Part shown: positions 1-12,800 of the stretch, piece by piece | Numbering within the stretch: position 1 is the first letter of the stretch | Layout: each line of letters opens with the position of its first letter | Source: Homalodisca vitripennis | Taxonomy: Eukaryota; Arthropoda; Insecta; Hemiptera; Cicadellidae | Reading direction: 5' to 3' | NCBI RefSeq assembly: GCF_021130785.1 | Contig: NW_025778006.1 | Span: 32,635 to 96,634, forward strand | Length of the DNA stretch: 64,000 bases | Notes under the pieces: model-generated | Databases searched by the model: none | The model's input: the letters and a program-made list of their open reading frames with translations, nothing else | Told to the model about the DNA's origin: nothing | Translations under genes and position numbers: made by a program

Positions 1-659
1 GCATATTTTTATACCATGATTATCTCCACTATCCTCTGAAAACAATAGTATATTACACATGTAGGTTTATAATATAAATTTATGTTTTACAACATTTTTA
101 AGGTCCAGGTGCAAAACAATAAAAAATGGCCTGCCACCTGGAGGGAAAATGATCACCAGTTCTAGGGTTAAACATATTGGATATGATAAAAAAGATTCTT
201 CCCAATTTTGTTTCCATGTTATTACGAGGAAACATGCTTTATTATTGTTGTATCACCAAACTAAATTGAAAATACTTCTGATCAATCTAACATGAGACAA
301 TTAACAGTTTAGAAAAAAATTCTAAAACTTATCTTTAAATGTTTGTTAAGTTTGTTATTTAGTCAGTCAAATTGCATAACATTGTACAAGAAAATATAAT
401 TTTTAAAGTAAGAATCTGTTTTAGTAATCACAGGTTTGTAGAAATAGTGAAAAAGAACATTAAAAAAATATAATTTTTATTTAATATTGTACTTAACTTT
501 ACCTTGAAACCGCTATGTTGAAATCTAAGGCTTTTGCAGCATACTTGTGTTTGTAAGACCTTTCAGTATTAGGAAAATATAAATATAAATAGTAAATATA
601 AACACAAAGAGTTTTGATCACACTATATATGAGTCCGACAGTTTGCATGTCCCCGGCAG
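1..659. other. Intron sequence upstream of visible exon 1
   Basis: AT-rich and without a supportable coding frame. A GGGTTAA at 165-171 resembles the end of a TTAA-class transposon, but no partner end is visible. The acceptor for exon 1 is the AG at 658-659. Confidence 0.5.
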
Positions 660-888
660 GCGGTGCGAGGAGACAAACGCACTACGGCAGCAGGCGGTGT
701 CAGTGCTAGCACCGCTCACACTCTGGACGCCTGCACGGAATATCTGCACGATATCGCCTTGCGGACGTTGGAGAGAGAGCTATTGGTGATCCAGAAACTG
801 AAGGACATCAAGTCTGCATCTACAGCTTGGTGCTCAACAACATCTACACTCTGGTCATCAACTACACAGACGCCACCTCTGTCTGCAG
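660..888 (+). CDS. UBR4: UBR4 exon 1 (visible), N-terminal helical repeat region
   Basis: Acceptor ..CCCCGGCAG and donor CTGCAG|GTACAT. The first half reads '[18 protein letters not shown]'. The second half reads '[19 protein letters not shown]' and '[15 protein letters not shown]' in another frame, so there is a 1-nt indel near 780. The match is to the UBR4 region before the UBR box. The methionine at 663 is internal and is not the gene start. Confidence 0.75.
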
Positions 889-3800
889 GTACATTGCTGA
901 AAATCTAATGTATTTTATTACAATTCACTTTATTTAGTTGGCCCTTTTAGTGCCAACTCAATTTATGGAGGATTCCTTAATTCATTTTTTCCTGGCACAA
1001 AATATTTACTAAAGCTGAAATTCAGTTATTTTCTTATATAATATATATCTAACTTATTTAAAAAATATCTTAATTATTTTTTAAATTGAGAACAGCTGTT
1101 TTTTATCGTATTGAGTCTAACGTTGATGATTAAATTATTGTAAATAAAGATTTTTTATACCGTTTTAAGATCTTACAATTGTAAATATGCTATTCATAAT
1201 AATTAAACATGAAACAGTGGCTAATAAACGCAAGTGTGTAGGTTCATCAGTGTTAAAAGTTTAAGATAAAAAGAATCAAGTAAAATGTTTTATCACAACT
1301 TTATTAATTGTTAGTAGACAAAATTTACTATTGATGAAATAATTCATCCGTTTCATACTTTGATCCTTTTGCGGTCAAAGTAAAGGAGTGCTTTAATAGC
1401 TATTTACACAATATTTGTAAGTTTTAGAATTATAATTAAATTAATGAATTATGAGGCCAGAAGACATGTTTGAAAATTGTGTTCTGTGCTATTTCCTTAA
1501 GGCATATTACTTTTATATATATGCTATTATTAATTTTATTGTTTTTATTACCAAAACAAATTAATCAATATTTACTTTAATTATTCTACTAATATTAGTG
1601 TTTTAGTTTGTCAATACTGATTAATAATTGTGTTTTTAATATATATTCAGAGTAAATTTTAAATCATGTAGCAGTATTTTAAGATTTGTAAAAAAATCCC
1701 ACTTCATAGTGTATAAATAATCTATTATTTTAAGATACTGTATCTACTTTTAAGATAATTAGTTACAAACACTTCCATGTTTTATGTATAAGATTATATT
1801 CACCGATAGTTAAGCCTTGTCTTTGAAACTATACACAACAAACAATGTTTCAAACTCAGTGCGACCAAACGCAGGGTTAATACTCCCTGTTTTGACTATA
1901 ACCCCATGTTGCAGTGATGCTGTCAACGAGAAGCTACTGCAGGAGTTAGTGTCTCACCTGGATGGAGAGTCTGCTGGAAAAGCCGGCTGGCAGGCAAGCC
2001 TTAGACCAGTTCTTTGAGAGTTCCACCAAACATGATCTTCTTCAGATCCTCTTATCTATCGCGAGCCCTCGGACTTGCAAGTCCTCCATGTACAGCACCA
2101 AAGTACTGCAGTTCTTCAATAAACTTTTCAACATCGGTAAGTTCGTTGTAATGAAAAAACTTTTAAGATAATTTTGTTGAGTAGGAGTTAAAGGTGCCCT
2201 GCTTATTATGGAACCATAAAGGTTTTCAAACTCTCGAAAAAATCAGGGTAACCAAGAATTAAAACATCTTAAAAGCATTGGTTTTTTGAATCTTATTTGT
2301 GATTCACTTTTTTTTAGAAGGTAAATCCTTATAGAAATGTAGAGAGTTTCATAAACTATGTCAAGCTCTAACTATTGATAAAGAGAGTCACTTCAATCCT
2401 TACATGAATGTATAAAATCATATCTCAATTACAATCCATTTATAAACCTTCCGAAATACGGTTTAGTTGATGACAGGTTTTCAGAAAATAAAAATAAAAC
2501 TAAATCAATATTTTTTTAAATCCCACTAATATTATAAATTCGAAAGTATTTGGATACTTGGAGGTTTTGTCCTCGAATCACGCTGAAACTGCTATACGGA
2601 TTGTGCTGAAATTTGGAACAGGTGTAGCTTTTTGGTCTGAATTAACATTTAGAATGCTTTTTACCACCCATAACACATTCATTTCACCAAATAAAGTCGA
2701 ATTCAAATTGAAAAATTAGTTTGTTTACATTCGAATGTTATGATAAGAACGAAACGTATTTCGACAGCTGTTGACAGCTATAGTCCGACAACTTTCTGAA
2801 ACATCTGTTTATATTTGAATTTTATCAATAATAAGTAAACAGTGCTTGATCGGTAGTGTAATGTAGATAGTAAATAAAACATTAATATATAAATTTTACT
2901 CCAGATTGCGCCAGTGACGAATTAAAATCATCTAAGGCATTAAATACTGTTATAAAACTAACCTTAATGAAGAAAGTTATGAATGTTTTCACATAAGTTA
3001 CTTTAAACTGGTGGACTTCCTTGACATTATGATGTTACATTTTAACAATGGCTAATGGAAAAACAGAGAAATGAATACTAACATGCCTCAAACAATTCAT
3101 TCTTTCCCTGGCTACAGTCCAAAAAACAAGTGTAACGCAAAACTTTAATAACGATTATTTTGGAAAGTAGCAAAACCTTAATAAGAATTTTCCCTCTTAT
3201 ACCGAAAGTACATAGTAAGTAGGTAGGACTCTTCCCTAGGTCGTAATTAGGCTTTTAAGTCCTACTTATGTGTGTATTTTCTTCATCAGGACAAGGTAAA
3301 CTCAACTATGTCAACACCATTTTGACCAAAGTAGATTTCCAAGAACTAGATAATCAAACATATATAAAATTTGATCGAGGCAATATGGTAAGCTAAACTG
3401 TGACATAGTAGGTAAGTGAATTTAAATGGTCTTAAGTAGGCACTATTTAACCGAAGTAGGCATCTCGGTCCTACGTAAGTATATATATATATATATATAT
3501 ATATTTCTTCTTCGTCAGAACAACAAGGCAAACTCTACTACAGTACTGGAAATATCTTATACCTGAAATATATGAAAAGGACTGGAAATATACGCTTTTT
3601 GACCGAAGTAAGTTTCCGAGACGTTATGTATATAATTAATTAGAACCAGAAATGCTCCTACACGTGCCAAACATGATAATATCTACCTGATGTATGCCTA
3701 CTTTACGTTTTAAAATTTTTATAGGACACCCATTGTACGGGGCAGAAGTTAAAAATTAATAATCGGAGGACCAATTATGAAAATAAAAAATAAAACAATG

Positions 3801-6800
3801 TGCAGAATGGCGGGAAAGTGGGCAGGTAACAAGAGGTGAGAGGAGAATACAACACAAGTGATGGAGTTTTAACAGTACCTTGGAAAACTCGCTGTGTGTA
3901 GAGATCCACAGGGGGAAGCAGCAACGACAGGAGGAGTGCTTAGGCGCGACGTAATTGGCGCGTAGCGAACGGGCGTCACCGCTGGCGGCCCGCGGTAGCT
4001 TGGGTTTTAGATAGAAACGACGAATAATCCGCACTGGACACTGTCTTCTCCACTAATACCCTGAAATTACCTCCAAAGGAGTGTGGGAGGAGGATGGTAA
4101 TGCACATTAAAGAAAAACACTTGAAAACAAAGTCAATACGAAAGGGTCGAGCACAAAGAGTGACCCACGAACTGTAGAGCTACATGGTCTCCGGCCGATG
4201 ATTCCACTCAGAATGCCGGGAAGCGGCTCGCTCCAGGGGACGCTATCGCCCTGGTTGGTTAGAGGGGTATCTGCTATTCGCCGAACGGGCAGCAGTCGCA
4301 AAGCGGAAGAGCGCCCAGAATACTTCAAGGACAGGACCCTTTAAGATATCAGGGGGTGTGGCGCTGATTGGAACAGCGGACGACTGATTTGGGACCACGC
4401 TCCCTCTCTCTCTTATACCTAAATGCGTCTGGGCTAGATTATGCTTATCTATATTAAATTAAATATTGAACATACCGGCGGCTTTGAATCATCAGGATTC
4501 AACAAATCAAAGTGGCATGATCGAGAAAGAACATGAGAAATAAAGCTAAAGACTAACATCTTAAACTAGGTCTTAACTATCTATCCTAAAGTGTTGAGAT
4601 AGACTTAAGCTATTGGTGACAAGAACGGCAGCAGGAACACTTTGACTGCCGGGCGTGTGAAGGTACCTTGGGGGGTCTTGAGTTCTACCACACGCACTAC
4701 ACTGTCACGTCCAGGGAAAAGCTTAGTTATTCTAGCGAGGGGCCAACACAGCGAGGGAGAGTCTTGTTGGACCAATACTAGATCGCCAACTTGTAAATTT
4801 CGGGAGGGCCGCTCCCACTTAAGTCTTTGCTGGAGGGAATGGAGGTACTCCCTGCTCCAGCGTTTCCACACTCGCTGGGAGAGAAAGCCTGCACTAGCTG
4901 CCAATGAGCCAGCCTGTTATCCGGCAAATCTGCAAGGTTGCGTTCGGGCACCGCCACTAGCGGCGCTCCAATCAGGAAGTGCCCCGGAGTGAGAGGTTGT
5001 AAATCGTTGGGGTCACTGGAGAGCGCAGTAAGCGGGCGGGAATTCAACATTGCTTCCACCTGGCAAGTGAGGGTGGTAAATTGGGCAAGAGTGGGAACAT
5101 AGGTGCCCAGAACTCTTTTCAAGTGAAATTTGGCGCTCTTAATGGCGCTTTCCCAGAGGCCGCCATGGTGGGGAGCTGCAGGGGGGTTAAAATGAAAGTT
5201 AATTTTCTGGCCGAGGGAAAATTGGTGAATTTGGAGCTTGCCAGAGGAAGTGATTAGTTGCTGTAAAGAGTTTCTCGCACCAACAAAGTTTGTACCACAG
5301 TCACTATAGATGTCGGTACATAGGCCTCTACGTGAAACAAAACGTGTGAGTGCGGCTATAAATGCGTCCGTGGACAGATCAGTGGCGACTTCTATATGTA
5401 CAGACTTAGTCACTAGGCACACAAAGAGACAGATGTAAGCTTTAGTGTGTCGGATAGAGCGGAGGTTGTGAATCTTGACGTTGAAGGGACCACCATAGTC
5501 AATGCCTGTCGACAAGAAAGGTCGAGCGGGAATTATGCGGGCTTTGGGTAGATCACCCATGAGAGGTAACAAAGGCTTGGGTCTTTGTTTAAAGCAAGGG
5601 AGGCATTGAAAAATGCGCGAGCGCACCACACTACGAGCAGAGAGAATCCAGACATGCTGGGCTAAAAGGGACATGGTTAATTGAACCCCTGAATGTAAGT
5701 TTTGTAGGTGAGTGTGGTCTATTAGTAAGTTAACAACATGGTGAGATTTAGGCAAAATACAGGGGTGGCGCACTTCTTCCGTCAAGTCAGCAAGCTTTAG
5801 TCGACCACCAACACGGAGGAGTCCTTCAGCATCAATGAAGGGAGCAAGGCGCTGTAGCTTGATGGAGCAGTTCTTGTTGTCTCGAAGGGCTGCCAGGTCA
5901 TCAGGAAAAGATTCTCGTTGAACTAATTGGAAGAGGCGAAGTTGAGCAGCTCGCACCTCGACGACAGAAAGAGGACCCACATGATGTTCTTGCCGGCGGC
6001 TATGAGAGACGAACCGGAGGAGATACGCCAACACATGGAGCAGCTTGGTCCAGGAGGAGAAACGAGTGAGTAGATCCCAAGGAGGCTGGGAGGCTGCAAC
6101 GAAGACGGACAGCGGAACGGGCTTCAACTCGTCCAAGGAAGAATCATCGAGCGGAGAAAAACTGGAAGTGGGCCAATCTGGAGGAGGTAGTTGCAGCCAC
6201 AAGGGTCCGTGCCACCAAAGAGTGTGATGAACAAGTTCCGAAGGGAGGATCCCACGAGAAGCACAGTCTGCAGGGTTGTCAGCACTAGACACATGACGCC
6301 AAGAAGAGGGAGGAATGAGCTCTTGGATTTGAGCTACACGATTCGCTACATACGTTTTGAGGCGGTAAGGGAGAGTATGTATCCAGGACAGAGTCACAGT
6401 CGAATCACACCACAAAGTTGTAGAGTCAATACTTAATACACTGGAATACTGAGACTGTACATAATGAACTAAATTAGCCAGGAGGTGAGCCGCGCACAAA
6501 CTCTAATCGCGGCAAAGTTACTCGTATTTAGCGGGGCAGCACGAGTTTTTGAAATTATTTGGGTCACACTCACTTCACTATCAGTGTTTATGCACCTTAT
6601 ATACACAACAGCGGCGTAACCGGTCTCGGATGCGTCCGAGAAACCATGTAGTTCACATGAGCTAGAGGGGGTGGCCATTATCGGCCGAGGGATCGACACT
6701 TCAACAATGTTTTTTTAAGTCGATCACAAAGTCTCGCCATTTTAGCGCGAGGTCCGGAGACAAGGGTTCATCCCAAGATACACCGGAAGTCCACAACACT

Positions 6801-9800
6801 TGCATGAAGCGCTTTGCTATCATTATGCAAGGGGACAAAAAACCGCACGGGTCGTAAATCCGAGCGATCAGACTTAGCACTTTCCGCTTAGTCGGGGCAT
6901 CACATGTGAAGTTGAGGTTATATTTAAAACAGTCTGTCACAGGTGACCAATGGATACCTAAGATGGAGAACAGAGGGGTCCGACGAAGGTTGAAGAAACA
7001 CAGGGGATTCTTGATGAGAGGCAGGCAATGGTTGAAGTAATTTTGGGCAATTAGAAACCCATTTCCTCAGTTCAAAGCCGCCTAAGCGGAGAAGCTCGAT
7101 CAGCTGATGTTGAAGTTGGAGAGCTTCGTCTTCAGTGGACGCTCCGGCTATCAAATCGTCCACATAGCTATGGTGTTTCAGAATGTGAGCTGCCTGAGGG
7201 AAATTGGAACCTTCATCTTGTGTCAATTGTCGGAGAGTTTTTATGGCGAGGTAGGGTGAACAGTTCATACCATATGTCACCGTGGTCAGCTGGTAAGTAG
7301 AGAGCGGAAGGGAGGGGTTTTCACGCCAAAGGATGAGCTGAAACCTTTGGTCGTCTGGATGAATCTTAATTTGGCGGTACATCTGCCGGATGTCGCACGA
7401 AAAAACAAAATTTTTCAGCCGGAAGTGGAGAAGGATATCACAAATATTATTTTGTAACTTTGGACCGGTGAGAAGTACGTCGTTGAGGGATAGGCCTGAG
7501 CCGGTCTTGGCACTGGCGTCAAAAACAACACGAAGCTTGGTAGTGCTACTATACTCTTTCACTACCCCATGATGTGGGAGAAAATAATGCGGAGCAGATA
7601 AATCAGGATGGGGAAGACATTTCATGTGTCCGAGCGCCTCGTACTCGGGTCCATGAACTCGATATAGAGCGCCTTCGGGGGGAGTTATTTCTGGCGTGGA
7701 TCCGCCTCTCCATAGACTCCAGGCGATGAGCGGCGGTTGACCTTGACGTTCCCAATTTAGTGTGGGCGAGGTTGTCAACAAAGGGAAGCTTGACTACATA
7801 GCGACCTTCCGAGTCACGTGTATGCGATGTCTCAAACAGTTTATCACACGCGATTTCTTCTTCCGATTTTTTACTACAGATCGGAAGTTTCTTCCTGTGT
7901 CCAAAATCGTTTGAAGGGAGGAGTGGAGGTCAGTATCTGTGGTCGAGAGGAGAGAGATGGCGAGATTAGAGGTTCTTTGCGCGGTAGAGAGACACGGCGC
8001 ACTTCCAACAATCACATATCCAAAAATAGTGCCAAGAGCAGAAGGCATATTCGCCCCGAGAGAGTGTCGCTCATTGGTAAGCAGTTGAGGGAAGAGAGAG
8101 TTGCCGATGAGGACATCGATTGGACCAGGCTTGCCAAAGGTCGGGTCCGCGAGAACAAAAGATTTTGTTCGCATGAGTACTTCCGGGTTAAGTTCTACCC
8201 GCGGAAGTTCGAGAGAGATTTTTTCCAGTACATGGAAGGAATGGTTTTGGGCAATTAAGTGTCCCGATAATGTTTCAAGATTGAGATCTAGTGACCCTCT
8301 GGTGTTAGTCATGTTTTGGGCTAACCCAATGACAGTGAGGTTAGAAGGCTGGCGACGTGAGCCTAACAGCTGAGCAGCACGCTCAGAAACAAAGTCGGAC
8401 ATACTGCCAGAATCCAATAAGGCGCGGAAAATATATGACTGGCCATTGTGGGCAGTGAGTTTGACCAGTGCTGTACAGAGCAGCACGGTGCTTGTTTCAG
8501 TGAGAGAGGTGGAGCGCGCGGCACAAGTCAGTGTTGTGTTGACAGCTAGCGGGGGGGGGGGGTAGAGGCGCAGTGGCGGAAGAGCTAGGCCTATCGGCGC
8601 TGTTATTAAAGTGCAGAAGCGAATGGTGTTTCCTGTGGCAAGTCGAACATGTGTTCTTGGATCTGCACTCTTTAATCGGATGATTTCCCAAGCATGAAAT
8701 GCACCGCTGGTTACCTTTAACGAGGTTGTACCGCTCATTAGGAGACTTGTCCTTAAACAGAGGACATTGGTAAATTTTGTGCCCAGATTTCCGGCAACAA
8801 AAACAAAGAGCTTCGTAGTTTGAATTAATTTTAGCGTCAGTAGCTAACAAATTCATTTGCTTGGGGGAGGCGAACTGAACACGCTTTTCAACCCTCGGTC
8901 TGGAAGAGGTAGACAGTATTTTCGTCTCAGAGTGGGGTGTGAAGGCTAGCGTCTTCAATCTGGGAGCATTCCAGATTTAAAAATGTTATAATCTCCGTGA
9001 CCTTGGGGAGGGAATGCGGAGAGCGGCGCCAGGCTCTCTTTGGGACTCACGATACTGTTCCAATTTCTGGACAGTTTTGCTGTCAAGTTTGCGCAACAAG
9101 TGAGCTGACAATAGAGGATTATCAGAGGCGATATCACAGTCCAGGGCTTTCAAGGACTCTGAATGTTCATAAAATGTTGTTATGAACGCTCTAAGTTGTT
9201 TAGCATTGTTGCTAGCGACTGCGGGCATGTCAAGTATATAATTTAGATGGAGAGTAGTGAGGCGGCGTATGTTATGATATCTGTCCCGCAACAACTGATA
9301 AGCAATGAGGTAATTGGCGGGGGTGAGATTGAGCGACTTCACTAAGTTCAGAGGTTCGCCTTCCAATATGCTCAGTAAATACTGGAACTTAGCGACGTTA
9401 GAGAGTGAAGCACTGCGGTGTGTACTGTAGTGTCAAACAGGTTGATAAATGAAATCCATTTCATAGGAGAACCATCAAACGTCTGTAAGTTTAATTTAGG
9501 CAACTTGACTCCAGTTACCGTCGTGGGGAACAACGCGGGATGTGATGAGGACGCGGGAGTTGTGGGTTCAGTGACAAGATGAACCTCGATCAAGCTAGAA
9601 ATAGCGACATATAGGTCGTTAACCTCATCCTGATCTTTGGAAAGAGTATCTTGATCCGCTGCTTCACTGTCACCTTCGATGACACGTTGAAGGTTAAGTT
9701 CAAAGTCCGCGCGTTTCTTCTTTAGTTCCGCGAACACTGTGTTTAATTGTCTGATTTGAACTGGTGTCAAAGGTGGAGCGCTGGTAGTGATTTTCGTGAC

Positions 9801-12800
9801 GGTTTCGTTAAGAGAAGCAAAACGAGATTTGATAAGATCTGTTGATTTACGATAAGTTTCGTATTTGAATTCCTTGGGAGCCATTGTGATATCGAAAGGG
9901 GCAAAGCAGTTTTACAAATGAGAATTACCAAAGGTTTCCCGATAGTGCCACAAAACAATAAAATGAGACAATTAACAAAGATAATTTAAAAAACAATGGA
10001 GGGATACCGTAATGTAAAACAAATCAATGTAAGCGAAAGGGGGGAACAAGTTAAGTTGAGATAAGACAAAATTAGATTACATTAAGTGCCGGTATGTCCA
10101 CCTAAGCTACCTTAATAGCTAATCTAAGTACCAATGTTATGTAACCCTAAGGCGAGAAAATATTTTAAATGGAGCAATTATTAGTAAAAATAATATAAGA
10201 GAGACAGTGATAATTGTTATTAAACAATTAAGTAACCCGTGAGAGATATCCTAAGTTAATCAGGTTGATAAAGAGACACAATGTAGAGAACGGTGAATGA
10301 ACCTTTTAAAATAAAATTGACAAAATACAATGGAGTGTAGAGAAATAAGTAGCTAATATGTAGGTTAGAGATAAGAAATGTTGCTTTCAATAATTTGGCA
10401 AGAGTACACCATAGAATTGACCTACAATCACCAATACTATCGATCAGAGAGTTAATCTAACACTTCTTAACATAATTTACGCTAGAACATGAAACAACAA
10501 TGATATAATTGAAATGAAAAGGAGAGCAAATCAGTTCAAGTTAAATCTTAAATTGACATGAGAACTTAGAATGGCAATTAATTGGTTGCTTATTTAACAA
10601 GTAAATTACAATGGAACAAAGCGAAATGTTATTCAAATAGCAAATTGAATAGTGAGCAATATATTGCTTTAGAAACAATTACAAGGAACAATTAAATTTC
10701 CACTAGCACAAAGTTACGTTAATGGAATGGAGAATTATTGTGAGTTAATTAATACTATCAAAGAAAGAGTGGTCAATTAACTAAACCAGATATTGCCCTG
10801 TTGTTAACTAAATACATTACTAGTATATTACTAATGTGAGAGAGAGTATGGGTGGACTCGTGTCCGAGTCTCTATTCAGAGATATAAACAGAGTTCCGTT
10901 ACGGCGAGAGAAATGCAGTATCAAAAACCGGTACAGCTGACTGCAGCGGAGGCCGTGCATTCAAGTATCGATCGGGCCATCAGCTGTTGAGGGGCGGTCG
11001 TAAAATTAGACTGCCTACGGACAATTACGTAATAGTTGTTGACGTCAACGATCCAGTTGCGCGAGAGAAGAAACAATGTTACCAGTACAACACGTTCGCA
11101 GCGCCACCATACAAGCCGGTAGCGTCGGTACGGCAGATTCAAAATGGCGTAACGACGCCTGTTACAATTAATTAATTACAACACAAATTACTGTAATCTA
11201 CAGGACTGATTCACAATAATCCGGCCCGGAGGACCAAAAATGTACGGGGCAGAAGTTAAAAATTAATAATCGGAGGACCAATTATGAAAATAAAAATAAA
11301 ACAATGTGCAGAATGGCGGGAAAGTGGGCAGGTAACAAGAGGTGAGAGGAGAATACAACACAAGTGATGGAGTTTTTAACAGTACCTTGGAAAACTCGCT
11401 GTGTGTAGAGATCCACAGGGGGAAGCAGCAACGACAGGAGTGCTTAGGCGCGACGTAATTGGCGCGTAGCGAACGGGCGTCACCGCTGGCGGCCGCGGTA
11501 GAACGACGAATAATCCGCACTGGACACTGTCTTCTCCACTAATACCCTGAAATTACCTCCAAAGGAGTGTGGGAGGAGGATGGTAATGCACATTAAGGGG
11601 AGGCGGGGTGGTACCCCAGAAAAATATTTTTTTCACATTTTTTTTTTATTTTTTTAAAATGTTAAGCGGCTTTTTCTGCACACAATGATATATAATACAT
11701 GTATATTTGAAAATTGTAAACCTACAGAAAAAAAGTTTTAAAATATGCTTACATCATGTTTCAGGAAGAAATTTGTGACAGCGCTTGCGTTTATTCACAC
11801 ATGTACTATTATACATATGACCTTTTATTTTTGTGTGCTATAATTTGCTTTTGTTGTGTTGGCAGGCCTGAACTAACTTCTATTTCATCAGCTTTGAGTT
11901 CTGCTTCTGACTTTATACTGTTTGTTTATTGTTTTGCTTAGTGTTTTGGTGCTTTGTGAAGTGATATAGTGAGTGTTAGTTAGTAATTTATATTTATTAT
12001 TGCTAACAAGATTGTTTATGTATAAATATGCCTCGTGTTAAAAGTAGTTATGCTAAACCCCGTAAAGGAGTTGGTGGTAGGAAAAGAAAAACCAGCCAGT
12101 CCTAACCCTAATGAGATGTCAAAAGATGAGTCTACCCCTAGGCCTGAAATGTCAACACAATCTCAGTCAAGCTCTTCAAAGAAAATAAACATAGATAAGT
12201 ATGAGATGTTTAATTGTGATGAAAACTATGACAATGAAATTATTAACATGCAAATTTTATCAGATCAACTTTTTAGTTCATCACTTTGTAAAAATTGCAA
12301 GAAAAGTGGTTTACAAGTGCGTGCTGCTCAACATTTTGGCCTGGCTTTTGAGATGGAGATTTATTGTTGCCATTGTAAATATGTACATAAATTTAATAGT
12401 TCTAGGAATATTAATTTAGAAAAAAAGACTCTATTTGATGTAAATATTAGACTAGTGTATGGACTGAGGTCTATCGGGAAAGGTATGGCTGCAGGCAAAA
12501 TGTTATGTGGCGTAATGAATCTTCCGCAACCTCCAACAAAACCGTTTCGATATAATAAATTTTTAAAAGACAAGGCTAAACAGGTAATGGATGAATCCAT
12601 GAAAACTGCTGTGGATGAGGCTGTTGAGGAAAATAAAACCTTAGGTAAAGAACGAACGCGACTTAAAAGTAGGTATTGATGGCACTTGGCAACGGCGTGG
12701 CTTTAGCTCTCTAAACGGAATTGTTACTTGTACAAGTGTTGACACAGGAAAAGTTATGGACATAGAAGTGTTATCTAAATTTTGTAATTGTTTGGACAAA

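Noticed and set aside
165..171. GGGTTAA as the right end of a piggyBac-like element
   Set aside because: No left end within the window; one motif alone is not enough.
663..908. Methionine-started frame as the gene start
   Set aside because: It lies inside exon 1 after a splice acceptor, and its second half is in the wrong frame for the conserved protein.
4107..4328. Frame shared by both LTRs (also 14431-14754)
   Set aside because: It repeats only because the LTRs repeat; no known LTR-encoded protein in BEL/Pao.
4642..8373. Plus-strand frames within the BEL/Pao body
   Set aside because: They are antisense shadows of gag-pol with no family resemblance.
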